Positions 6,770 to 14,457 of a stretch of 33,076 nucleotides of DNA are shown here, piece by piece. Source of the stretch: Candidatus Thermoplasmatota archaeon (GTDB taxonomy: Archaea; Thermoplasmatota; E2; UBA202; DSCA01); the NCBI GenBank assembly GCA_034660695.1, contig JAYEJS010000079.1, positions 1 through 33,076 on the forward strand, given 5' to 3'. The position numbers and the translations under genes were made by a program. Within the stretch, counting starts at the first letter, position 1. Every line of letters starts with the position of its first letter. The notes beneath the pieces are model-generated. The model was not told the DNA's origin. It did not search any database and saw nothing but the letters and a program-made list of their open reading frames with translations.

Positions 6770-7651
6770 ATGCCCCTGTGCAACTTTAACTGTGCGTCGT
6801 GCCCATTTGCATATGTATGCGTGCCGATGGCAATCGGTACTGCAGTAGTATGGAAAAGATATGCATTTTCTCCGATGCAGAAAAAAAGGCTTGCTTCTCA
6901 GCTTGCATTCCTTTTTCTTTCAAATACTGCCTTTCTCGTCGGCAGCACGGGGCTGATATATACGTACTTTTACTGCTGGGAAGCACCCATGGCATCAATG
7001 GCCTGTCCAATCGGCATACTGGAACATGCAGCCATTGAACACAGTTTAACGTCGTTAATTTATCTCGCCGGCTCTATAACCCTTATTTCCATGGTATTCG
7101 GTAGGGCGGCATGCGGCTGGGCATGCCCCATTGGCTTTTTGCAGGATATTATAGGACATAAAAGAAAAATAAAGAGTGCGAATGGCAAAAAGGCTGATAA
7201 AAAATTACGTTATTTAAAATATGCAATTTTATTGTTGATAGCCCCTGCATGTTACATCACGGGGAAAATGGTTTATACAAACATCTGTCCCATCGGCGGT
7301 TTAACTGCCACAATACCTGCCCTAATTCTCCATCCACACGGCTATGCCCTTGGCACATATTTCATTCCAAAAATGCTTTTTCTTGGAGGCTTTTTTGCGC
7401 TCGTTGTTTTGCTGACACGTGGATGGTGCCGGCACCTCTGTCCCGTAGGGGCGATGATGGCTCCTTTCAACAAAATAAGTTTGCTTCAGCTGGAAGTGGA
7501 CATGAACAAATGCACTCACTGCGGGAGATGTAAAGCAGTCTGTCCTATGGACATTGAAATGCCCGAGGATAATAGAAGTTCGGAATGTATAAGGTGCGGA
7601 AGGTGCGTATCAGCCTGCCCCGTCAATGCGATAAAATTGGGTTTTACATGA
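6770..7651 (+). CDS. NapH-like membrane polyferredoxin
   Basis: This is a 293-residue integral membrane iron-sulfur protein of the NapH/CcoG-like group. Hydrophobic segments lie at about 43-68, 92-112, 150-168 and 198-216. CxxxCP-type motifs are at C115-C119 (CGWACPIGFLQD) and C220-C224 (CRHLCPVGA), with ACPIG (C79) and ICPIG (C173). Two C-terminal 4Fe-4S motifs are C248/251/254/258 and C273/276/279/283. An additional N-terminal cluster C4, C8, C11, C17 is unusual. Such proteins pass electrons across or along the membrane. The partner could be the thioredoxin-like protein just upstream (inference). The start codon directly follows the upstream TAG. Confidence 0.85.
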   Translation: MPLCNFNCASCPFAYVCVPMAIGTAVVWKRYAFSPMQKKRLASQLAFLFLSNTAFLVGSTGLIYTYFYCWEAPMASMACPIGILEHAAIEHSLTSLIYLAGSITLISMVFGRAACGWACPIGFLQDIIGHKRKIKSANGKKADKKLRYLKYAILLLIAPACYITGKMVYTNICPIGGLTATIPALILHPHGYALGTYFIPKMLFLGGFFALVVLLTRGWCRHLCPVGAMMAPFNKISLLQLEVDMNKCTHCGRCKAVCPMDIEMPEDNRSSECIRCGRCVSACPVNAIKLGFT

Positions 7652-8079
7652 TCATAAGGGAATTTGTATGTAATGATATACAGCAGGTTATAAAAATATC
7701 TTATAACTCTCTTAAAGAGTATTATTCTCCGGATTTTTTTATTAACGTATGGCAGGTCTCGCCCAACGGTTTTCTGGTTGCAGAGGAGGGTGGGAAGGTT
7801 ATCGGATTTGTATTGAGTGTTATGGCTGGGGCATCCACTCTTCGCATTTTGATGGTATGTGTCAGAAAAGGTTACAGGGGAAAGGGCATAGGCTCTACGC
7901 TCCTGAACCAGATAACAAGGAAATTTGAAAATCTAAAGAAAGTTTATCTGGAGGTGAAAGTAACAAACAAAAAAGCCATAAAGCTTTACAAGAAGCATGG
8001 CTTCGTAATAAAAGAAATCCTCCATGATTTTTATCCAGATGGGACAGATGGCTACCTCATGGAAAAATCGCTCTTATGA
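7648..8079 (+). CDS. GNAT-family N-acetyltransferase (RimI-like)
   Basis: The chosen start is the ATG at 7648, which overlaps the polyferredoxin stop as ATGA. A longer in-frame start at 7585 lies inside that gene. The 143-residue product has the GNAT fold: VIGFVLS, an acetyl-CoA loop RKGYRGKGIGS (73-83), and the C-terminal NKKAIKLYKKHGFVI motif typical of RimI-like protein N-terminal or alpha-amino acetyltransferases. The substrate is not predictable. It is the last gene of the nadX operon and overlaps the converging secreted-protein gene by six bases. Confidence 0.88.
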   Translation: MIIREFVCNDIQQVIKISYNSLKEYYSPDFFINVWQVSPNGFLVAEEGGKVIGFVLSVMAGASTLRILMVCVRKGYRGKGIGSTLLNQITRKFENLKKVYLEVKVTNKKAIKLYKKHGFVIKEILHDFYPDGTDGYLMEKSLL

Positions 8080-10119
8080 TCTTCTATACAAAATTAAGGA
8101 AAAGATGATTGCACATAGTAAGATAGCGAGAGTGAAGGATGGTGTTTCTTCTCCTATATGCCTGTCGGGCATTTTTCCTTCAGTAAATAAAGATACGGTA
8201 TAGCTACTATCAAGCTTTGTACCGTAAATATTTGTTGCATTCCGGTCAATTTCTATGGAATAGTGTTTCTCGTGTTCCAGAGGAGCGGAGGGTATTATGT
8301 ACAATATGTCCCCATTTTCGTTCCAGGATTTACTGAAATCGAAGGTTGCAGATATATTGCCACCCATGCTGCCTTTATCCATTTCCTCCGAGAAAACTAT
8401 TGAAATTTTTGTTGAAACCGGTACTTCCCTTTCTCCGTCATAAGGTAATGAGCAGAGCACTCTTAGCGGCATTACCTCAAAACCAATTGTAAATTTCTTG
8501 CCCATATGGTTGCCCGATTTGTCCATGGCATAAGTTGTTATCATTATTTTATACTCGCCCGGCGGAAGGAATCTCGGTATTATTTTTAAGGCAGTATCAT
8601 TATCTTCCCATTCTATGTGGTAAGAAAACCATGGATCGTTCCTTATGGCTTTTTCGAAAAATCTTATTTCCATTGGTTCTGAAAATTGTATTTTTATAAC
8701 ATCCCCGCTTTTTGCTGTGCCTCCATTGCCAGGATATGTTGAGATTATTTCAGGCGACTCTGTATCTGCAGAAGACGTTTCAAAAGATAACTCGTACGGC
8801 TTTCCCATTTCCTGCCCGCTGTCCCTTCTTATACTGCCGGACAGTGTTATTGTATATACGGTTTTGTACATCCAGTGGTTTTTCGGAGATATTACCAAAA
8901 CTTTGTCACTGTTCCATTTGATACTGTAGTCTATTGGCAGGTCAATTGAAATTGCATTTGAAACAGATGATTTGTCCATGTTGTAAGAAAAGGCTATGGT
9001 TACTGGAGAAAATATATCTTTATCCTTTGAGTTGTCTGCAGGGTCTGTTGATACAACTGTTGGAGGTGATGTGTCAACTGTGAATTGCCATGAAACGGTG
9101 CTTTCCTGTCCTCCATCGTCCTTAACTTTAACCATGAACGTATATTTCCCATCTGCTAAGCTTTCGTAATCTTTCTCTGTTTCCTGTCCCCATTCAGACC
9201 AGCGGCTATCGTACCCTATCAACATATAGGAATAAAGCAACTCGTCACTGGAAGTAAAATCGTCTTTTCCTTCCCAGCTAAACGTTGCGTTTCTGTAACC
9301 TGTAACTGAAGCGGGCTTTCCAATTAGCATGACTGAAGGTGGTGAATCCTCCGGCGGCGAGGCGGCTGCCGCGCTATCCACATAATGGGCAGTGAACCGG
9401 TGATTGTTTGAAGGTGGATCTGAATAGCCGGTATGCCCTTCGGCATCAAAAAGAGCAGCGATCACCATTATGTTGTCCCTGGTTATGTCTTCATATCCTG
9501 CACTGCTCCCGTTCCATACAGTTTCTTCCGTTATAACCCCCTCAATGCTCACATCTTTATCAAGTGCATAGTCAAGGAATCCGAAATGGTAGGGGTTGCC
9601 GGCAAGGTTGTTCCATCTTGATACAGGCTCGACAACATACGCCCTGAGATGTCCGTGGTACGTTCCTCCGTTATTTTCAATTTTTATTGATATGGAAATG
9701 CTGCTCTCCCCGAGCCAGCCGACATCAATGACTACGCCGACATTAGGGTATGCCCTGTTTCTGCACTCATTTATGGCACTCTTATATGGTGCAGTATCGC
9801 TTTTTCCTCCGAAAACTACAGAATACCCTCCATCAAAAAATGAAGTTGGATACCCGGCTATGTTATAATCCTCTATCCTGTCTGCCGCTTTTTCATTTTT
9901 ATCGGTGACCATGGCAACATAATAAAACGAACTATCAGAGCCGTATATTTTGTATAAAGCCTCTGCAGTATTCGGGCATCCTGTGCACCATGTTGCCGTT
10001 ATTTCCTCGCAGAAAACAACTTTGCTTTCAGTTGATGCCTCAGATTCAAAATTAAAGGACGGCAATGACGCCAAAGATAGAAGAATAATTATGGAAAGAA
10101 AGGGGACACTTGCCTTCAT
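8074..10119 (-). CDS. Secreted thioredoxin-fold protein with Ig-like repeats and C-terminal anchor
   Basis: This is a 681-residue exported protein. A signal peptide (about 1-25) is followed by a thioredoxin-like domain with TATWCTGCPN (C45, C48) and an N-I-A-G-Y-P-T-S-F-F-D-G block that matches the cis-Pro region of thioredoxins. A beta domain (about 125-250) contains GHLRAYVVEPVSRWN and GNPYHFGFLDYALD. This pair of domains is shared with the 603-residue protein at 20.9 kb. Three or more Ig-like domains follow, including bacterial Ig-type TVVSTDPADNSKDKD and EIISTYPGNGGTA starts. The end is PSFTLAILLCAIIF plus RRS, a membrane anchor resembling archaeal surface-sorting tails. It is the third gene of a secreted-protein operon. 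Role: surface thiol chemistry, inference. Confidence 0.85.
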   Translation of the reverse strand: MKASVPFLSIIILLSLASLPSFNFESEASTESKVVFCEEITATWCTGCPNTAEALYKIYGSDSSFYYVAMVTDKNEKAADRIEDYNIAGYPTSFFDGGYSVVFGGKSDTAPYKSAINECRNRAYPNVGVVIDVGWLGESSISISIKIENNGGTYHGHLRAYVVEPVSRWNNLAGNPYHFGFLDYALDKDVSIEGVITEETVWNGSSAGYEDITRDNIMVIAALFDAEGHTGYSDPPSNNHRFTAHYVDSAAAASPPEDSPPSVMLIGKPASVTGYRNATFSWEGKDDFTSSDELLYSYMLIGYDSRWSEWGQETEKDYESLADGKYTFMVKVKDDGGQESTVSWQFTVDTSPPTVVSTDPADNSKDKDIFSPVTIAFSYNMDKSSVSNAISIDLPIDYSIKWNSDKVLVISPKNHWMYKTVYTITLSGSIRRDSGQEMGKPYELSFETSSADTESPEIISTYPGNGGTAKSGDVIKIQFSEPMEIRFFEKAIRNDPWFSYHIEWEDNDTALKIIPRFLPPGEYKIMITTYAMDKSGNHMGKKFTIGFEVMPLRVLCSLPYDGEREVPVSTKISIVFSEEMDKGSMGGNISATFDFSKSWNENGDILYIIPSAPLEHEKHYSIEIDRNATNIYGTKLDSSYTVSLFTEGKMPDRHIGEETPSFTLAILLCAIIFSLILYRRS

Positions 10120-10153
10120 TATATTTCAGAGTTCAAAGGTTTTTCGTCGTATT

Positions 10154-10588
10154 TCAAACTTTCGTCCTTTTTCTGAGAAATACCGCTGTCATTGCTACGG
10201 AAATTGCTATGATGGATGCAATAGATGCAAAGCCTGGCGTACTATTTCTACCTGCCTTTTCTACTGCGAATGAGGTCGAGTTGTCCCACGTGCTAGTGTT
10301 ATCAGTATATTCCACGGTGAAATTGAGATGCACATCTGCCGTCTCGTTCACATAGAATGAATATACGTAATTTCCGTTGTCTTTTTCCATTTGCTCTGGC
10401 AGTCGGCATATGTCGCCAATGCATACCTGCAGAATTACCTTGGAAACATTTTCATCTGCTTTTAGATACACTGTTATTTTGTCCCCTGGCTCAGGGTGTT
10501 CGGGTGTCCATGTCACGTTTAGGGCATTTGCCTGAGTTATGGCAAGAGACGCAAAAATCAGTAAGACAAATATTGGGAGTATTTTCAT
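10154..10588 (-). CDS. Secreted protein with PGF-CTERM-like sorting signal, 144 aa
   Basis: It has an N-terminal signal peptide (about 1-22, ending near ANA), a beta-sandwich-like ectodomain with N-glycosylation sequons (NVT, NVS, NET, NTS, NST), and two cysteines (C56, C61). The C-terminal tail S-T-P-G-F (PGF at 118-120) is followed by a hydrophobic span and FLRKRTKV. Such a tail is the pattern of PGF-CTERM proteins processed by archaeosortase A. The ectodomain fold and role are unknown. It sits between the PKD-like gene (8-base gap) and the large thioredoxin/Ig gene (34-base gap), so the three are probably one transcript. Confidence 0.8.
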   Translation of the reverse strand: MKILPIFVLLIFASLAITQANALNVTWTPEHPEPGDKITVYLKADENVSKVILQVCIGDICRLPEQMEKDNGNYVYSFYVNETADVHLNFTVEYTDNTSTWDNSTSFAVEKAGRNSTPGFASIASIIAISVAMTAVFLRKRTKV

Positions 10589-10596
10589 TGCATCAC

Positions 10597-11313
10597 CTAT
10601 AATTTTATCAGCTTGATGTCATCCATTGCTTCGTTCCACTCGCTATCATACGCCCTAACAGTAAGAGGAACATTTCCTTCGTCTATCAATTCATTGTCAT
10701 CGTAATCCTGGTTCCATTCCCAGGTATATAGGGGAGAGGTATCAACATGTACCACTTCCCGTCCGCAGAAGCAGCTCATCTGGAGTAAAAATTCAACCCT
10801 CTGCACGTCGTCGGATGCTTTCACTTCCACGGTTATATCTCCTATAACAATCTGTCCCAGGATTGGCAGTATTTTTATCCCGTACAGATAAATCCCATTG
10901 TGCGGCTTTACTATTTTAATGGAAGGGCCGTTTGAATAACTCAGCGGCATACTTACTTTCAATGTAGCGGGCTCGCTCTCGGCACGATTCTCATCCATTG
11001 CCTTCACCGTTATTGTATAATCACCCTTCTCGTCCCACGTATGTGATGCTGAAGCCTGCTGACCGGAATCGTGCAAAAGGGTGCAGAACTCATCACCATC
11101 GCCCCAGTCGAAGCAGTAAAACACTTTGTCACCGTCAGGGTCTGTTGTCACGGCAGTGTATGTATACCACTTTCCTACCTCACCTGATGACGGCCCGGTT
11201 ATTGTCGGCTTTTCCGGGGGGTTGTTGGGCATCATGCCCGTAGTAGCATTTATCGCCATGACCGACGGAATTACAAGAGCTGCCAATACAAATATCGCTA
11301 TTGCTTTTTTCAT
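10597..11313 (-). CDS. Secreted PKD-domain protein, 238 aa
   Basis: A signal peptide (about 1-20) is followed by a PKD-like domain (about 35-122) with FDWGDGD and SHTWDEKGDYTITVKAMDE. The second Ig-like module (130-238) opens IKIVKPHNGIYLYGIKILP and ends VPLTVRAYDSEWNEAMDDI. This second module has the same opening as the small secreted protein at 12.4 kb. There is no membrane anchor, so it is probably secreted or held by partners. The stop is TAG at 10597-10599, with a TGA three codons later in frame. It is the first gene of the three-gene operon. A 14-base palindrome lies 37 bases upstream of its start. Confidence 0.82.
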   Translation of the reverse strand: MKKAIAIFVLAALVIPSVMAINATTGMMPNNPPEKPTITGPSSGEVGKWYTYTAVTTDPDGDKVFYCFDWGDGDEFCTLLHDSGQQASASHTWDEKGDYTITVKAMDENRAESEPATLKVSMPLSYSNGPSIKIVKPHNGIYLYGIKILPILGQIVIGDITVEVKASDDVQRVEFLLQMSCFCGREVVHVDTSPLYTWEWNQDYDDNELIDEGNVPLTVRAYDSEWNEAMDDIKLIKL

Positions 11314-11349
11314 TTTATCAAACCCTTCATTAAAAATTGATATTAAAAT

Positions 11350-11363
11350 TTAACTATCGTTAA
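11350..11363. promoter_or_regulatory. Palindrome TTAACGATAGTTAA upstream of the secreted operon (copy 1)
   Basis: The minus strand reads TTAACGATAGTTAA (TTAAC and GTTAA around GATA), 37 bases before the start at 11313 and just upstream of A/T-rich TATA-like sequence (11335-11348). An identical 14-mer lies upstream of the homologous secreted protein at 20862. Candidate operator of a shared regulator. Confidence 0.45.
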
Positions 11364-11398
11364 GAAGAGGTGGGATTAACTCGTTGCTCATCAAAAAG

Positions 11399-11406
11399 TT
11401 TTAAAT
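11399..11406 (+). promoter_or_regulatory. TATA box of nadA
   Basis: TTTTAAAT is centred about 29 bases before the ATG at 11432. It overlaps the alternative upstream ATG at 11405, which argues for a leaderless mRNA starting at 11432. Confidence 0.4.
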
Positions 11407-11431
11407 GCAGGTTGACATAAGCAGACAGAAA

Positions 11432-12331
11432 ATGAATGATAAACTCAAAAAACTTGATGAGCTGAAAAAGAAAAGGAATGCTGTTATCCTAGCCCATAAT
11501 TATCAGAGGCCGGAAGTTCAGGATGCTGCAGATTTCACCGGCGATTCCCTTGCCCTTGCCGTGCGGGCGAAAAAAACGGATGCAGATGTTATCGTCTTTT
11601 GCGGCGTGGACTTCATGGCACAGTCTGCAAAAATTTTGAATCCCGATAAAATTGTCTTACATCCAGACATCGGTGCAAGGTGTCCCATGGCCGCGATGGT
11701 TGATGCAGAAACACTGCTTTCCTTCAAAAAAGAGAAGGGGTTGGATGTGGTGAGTTATGTCAATACCACGGCAGAAGTTAAGGCCGTCTCAGACATATGC
11801 TGCACATCTGCAAATGCCGTGAAAGTCGTAAAAAGCATGCCCGACGGCGTCATATTTGTGCCCGACAGTAACCTGGGCAAGTATGTCAAGAGATATGTAA
11901 AAGACAAAGAAGTTATTCTGTGGCCGGGCTTTTGCCCCACGCATGAAGGCATAGAGAAAGAAGATATATTGAGGATAAAAGAAATACACCCGGAGGCGGA
12001 GATAATCGCACATCCGGAGTGCACCCCGGAGGTTATAGACATCGCTGATAAAATCGCCTCTACTGAAGGAATGGTAAATTATGCAAAAGAATCAAAAACA
12101 AGAGAATTTATTGTGGCAACCGAGCGGGAGTTATGCTACAGAATGAAAAAAGAAATGCCCGAAAAGATATTTTATTCAGTTGAAAACGCCGTTTGTCCGC
12201 CAATGAAAAAGATAACCCTGGACAAGATTATAAATTCTCTTGAAAAAATGGAGCCGGAGATAGCAATAGATAAAGAAACAATAAATAAAGCCAAGAAGCC
12301 ATTGGAAAAGATGATGGAATTGGGAAGATAA
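11432..12331 (+). CDS. nadA: Quinolinate synthase A
   Basis: This is a 4Fe-4S dehydratase that condenses iminoaspartate with dihydroxyacetone phosphate to quinolinate. It has 299 residues from the preferred ATG at 11432, which begins MNDKLKKLDELKKKRNAVIL. An in-frame ATG at 11405 adds nine residues but overlaps the TATA-like element. Family blocks are AHNYQRPEVQDAADFTGDSL, FCGVDFMAQSAKIL (first cluster Cys), SDICCTSANA (second), WPGFCPTHE and HPECTPEV, and NAVCPPMKKITL (third). With nadX and nadC it completes the pathway from aspartate to nicotinate mononucleotide within 7 kb, although the genes are in separate transcripts. Stop is TAA. Confidence 0.95.
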   Translation: MNDKLKKLDELKKKRNAVILAHNYQRPEVQDAADFTGDSLALAVRAKKTDADVIVFCGVDFMAQSAKILNPDKIVLHPDIGARCPMAAMVDAETLLSFKKEKGLDVVSYVNTTAEVKAVSDICCTSANAVKVVKSMPDGVIFVPDSNLGKYVKRYVKDKEVILWPGFCPTHEGIEKEDILRIKEIHPEAEIIAHPECTPEVIDIADKIASTEGMVNYAKESKTREFIVATERELCYRMKKEMPEKIFYSVENAVCPPMKKITLDKIINSLEKMEPEIAIDKETINKAKKPLEKMMELGR

Positions 12332-12374
12332 ATGAAAAACAAAAAGTTAAATATCCGCAATTCTTTTAATATAT

Positions 12375-12809
12375 ATGGGAATGAAAAAATTGGTTATCGT
12401 TGTGTCACTGCTTTTCATCATCCCGCTTTTCCAGGGTATAGCCGTCTCGGAGTCAATCAATGACTCGTATATACACATTATTGAGCCACGGGGAGGGCTA
12501 TACTTTTACGGGAAAAAATTAATGCCTGGATATGATCCATTCTGGACGGTAATAATCGGCTCTAATTTCATAAAAGTTGATACGGACAGCAGCAGCAATA
12601 TTTTAACCGCCTATTTTACTCTCTATGACATAGTTGATAAAGAAGTAATAAAAAGCGAGCTGGATAGCACCCCGTCAAACGGATTCTCATGCAATTTTTC
12701 CGACGTCCCTAAAGGAAGATATCTCACTGCGGTTATCGCTCTTGCTGTTGACCTGGACGAACCTGTGGCATCTGACTGGAGGACACCGATATTTTTTATT
12801 CCGATGTGA
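12375..12809 (+). CDS. Small secreted Ig-like module protein, 144 aa
   Basis: An N-terminal signal peptide (MKKLVIVVSLLFIIPLFQG from the third residue; the start may be 12375 or 12381) leads to a single beta-rich module. It opens IHIIEPRGGLYFYGKKLMP and continues with TVIIGSNFIKVDT. This opening matches the second module of the PKD-like protein at 10.6 kb (I-K-I-V-K-P...G-I-Y-L-Y-G-I-K-I-L-P). I recognise it only as an Ig-like module seen in archaeal surface proteins. No anchor is visible. It follows nadA by 43 bases with its own A/T-rich upstream stretch (TTTTAATATAT) and converges on pstB. Confidence 0.65.
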   Translation: MGMKKLVIVVSLLFIIPLFQGIAVSESINDSYIHIIEPRGGLYFYGKKLMPGYDPFWTVIIGSNFIKVDTDSSSNILTAYFTLYDIVDKEVIKSELDSTPSNGFSCNFSDVPKGRYLTAVIALAVDLDEPVASDWRTPIFFIPM

Positions 12810-12823
12810 AAGAGTGTGTCGAT

Positions 12824-13603
12824 TCAAGTTCCTGCCATTATCCCCTTTATGTATTCCTTTGTCTTTTCATTGGTCGGATTATTAAAAAACTGCTCTGCCG
12901 TTCCAGTCTCTACCACTTCCCCGAGATATAAAAATATTACATAATCGGCCAGCCTTTTTGCCTGTCTGAGCACGTGGGTGACCATGACGATAGTGTATTT
13001 CTCTTTGAGGGAAAGAAGAAGATTCTCCAATTTCTCCGATGAAATCGGGTCGAGGGCAGATGTGACTTCATCACATAATATAACCTCGGGCTCTACGGCG
13101 AGGGTTCTGGCCATGCAAAGTCGCTGTTGTTGGCCGATTGATAGGTCAGCTGCCGGAGAATCCAGCCTATCTTTAACTTCATCCCAGAGATTTGCCTTCC
13201 TGAGGCATTCTTCAACTATTCTGTCAAGCTCATTTTTGTTTGGCCTGTAGTGAATCTTTGGCCCATACGCCACATTGTCATATATCGATGCAGGCAGGGG
13301 ATAGGGCTTTTGTGCCACCAGTCCCACCTTCCGCCTGAGTTCCGGCACGGGACGACTAGGATGGTATATGTCCTCTCCTCCGATGAATATCTCTCCGCTC
13401 ACTTTTACGCCTTCCTTGATTTCATGGAGCCTGTTTAACGTTTTCAGAAGTGTGGTCTTCCCGCATCCCGAAGGGCCTATTATCGTGGTCAGCTTATTTT
13501 TTGGAATGTCTATATTTATATTTTTCAATGCCACAACATCCGTACCTCCGCTGTAAAATACATTCAAATTCCTAACCTTTATTTCTGTCTCAATTGCTCT
13601 CAT
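12824..13603 (-). CDS. pstB: Phosphate ABC transporter ATP-binding protein
   Basis: The 259-residue ATPase energises high-affinity phosphate uptake. The Walker A is GPSGCGKTT, the signature is LSIGQQQRLCMARTLA, and the Walker B is VILCDEVTSALDP, followed by the H-loop histidine in VMVTHVLRQAKRLAD. The PstB-typical phrase LNRLHEI is present. The start has a GGAGGT Shine-Dalgarno at about 13609-13614 and overlaps the pstA stop as ATGA. It is the last gene of pstSCAB. No phoU follows, as the next gene converges from the other strand. Confidence 0.95.
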   Translation of the reverse strand: MRAIETEIKVRNLNVFYSGGTDVVALKNINIDIPKNKLTTIIGPSGCGKTTLLKTLNRLHEIKEGVKVSGEIFIGGEDIYHPSRPVPELRRKVGLVAQKPYPLPASIYDNVAYGPKIHYRPNKNELDRIVEECLRKANLWDEVKDRLDSPAADLSIGQQQRLCMARTLAVEPEVILCDEVTSALDPISSEKLENLLLSLKEKYTIVMVTHVLRQAKRLADYVIFLYLGEVVETGTAEQFFNNPTNEKTKEYIKGIMAGT

Positions 13604-14457
13604 TTTTTACCTCCTGAAATATAAGTAGAAAAATGACCTACGAGAATCCTTGATGCAATGTTCAAAAGAAGTACAATTGCCATGAGCACAAAAGCAGCCG
13701 CATAAGCTTGCTCTCTTACTGATGGATAACAACTGCTGGCCTGCTGGAATATCATCACTGGCAATGCAGTAGCTGTCTGAAAAAGCCCGCTGGGCATAAC
13801 GCTGCTGGCACCGCAAGTGAATATAATGGATGCTGCATCGCCCATTCCCCTGCCCAGCCCCATCAAAACCCCAGCAGCTATGCCCGGAAGGGCGTGTCTC
13901 CCGACTATTTTGGATGTTTCCCATCTGGTAGTCCCCATGGAATAAGCGACCTCTTTTACATCCAGAAGAACAGATTGAACAGCCTCATCAGCATACCTGG
14001 CAATTATGGGCAATTCAAGCAGGGCAAGAGCGAAAATCCCGGCGAGCAAAGAAGCCCTTTGGTGCAGATATATCAGGATGGTTAGCACGAAAATGCCGTA
14101 GACTATGGAAGGCGTTCCCCATAAAGCATCCAAAAAAGTGCGCACTGATTCGGAAACTCTTTGGCTGGAATAATCGGATTGTAGAAAAATGGCAATTCCA
14201 AAAGCCATAATAGATGCAAAGGCAGTGGCCGGGAGTACCATGTAAATACTTCCCAGAATTGCGTGCAGGAAACCCCCCTCCCCGCCCAGAAGATATCTGG
14301 GTCCGGGTGCCGTCACGATTACCTGGGGTTTCTGAACCATCACGACTCCGCCTTTTAGGATGGTAATCCCTATTATCAAAAATAGAGAAGATGCAATGAT
14401 TGCCATGGAAAGAAGCATGAGGAATTTGAAGATTTTTTCTTCTAAGTATCTTTTCAT
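13600..14457 (-). CDS. pstA: Phosphate ABC transporter permease PstA
   Basis: This is a multi-span permease with the EAA-type loop (AYSMGTTRWETSKIV...LPGIAAGVLMGLGRGMGDAASI). The start chosen is the ATG at 14457 (285 residues). It overlaps the pstC stop as ATGA and has GGAGAGG eight bases upstream. An in-frame GTG at 14466 would add three residues. About six hydrophobic segments are visible. It pairs with PstC to form the phosphate channel. Confidence 0.93.
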   Translation of the reverse strand: MKRYLEEKIFKFLMLLSMAIIASSLFLIIGITILKGGVVMVQKPQVIVTAPGPRYLLGGEGGFLHAILGSIYMVLPATAFASIMAFGIAIFLQSDYSSQRVSESVRTFLDALWGTPSIVYGIFVLTILIYLHQRASLLAGIFALALLELPIIARYADEAVQSVLLDVKEVAYSMGTTRWETSKIVGRHALPGIAAGVLMGLGRGMGDAASIIFTCGASSVMPSGLFQTATALPVMIFQQASSCYPSVREQAYAAAFVLMAIVLLLNIASRILVGHFSTYISGGKK

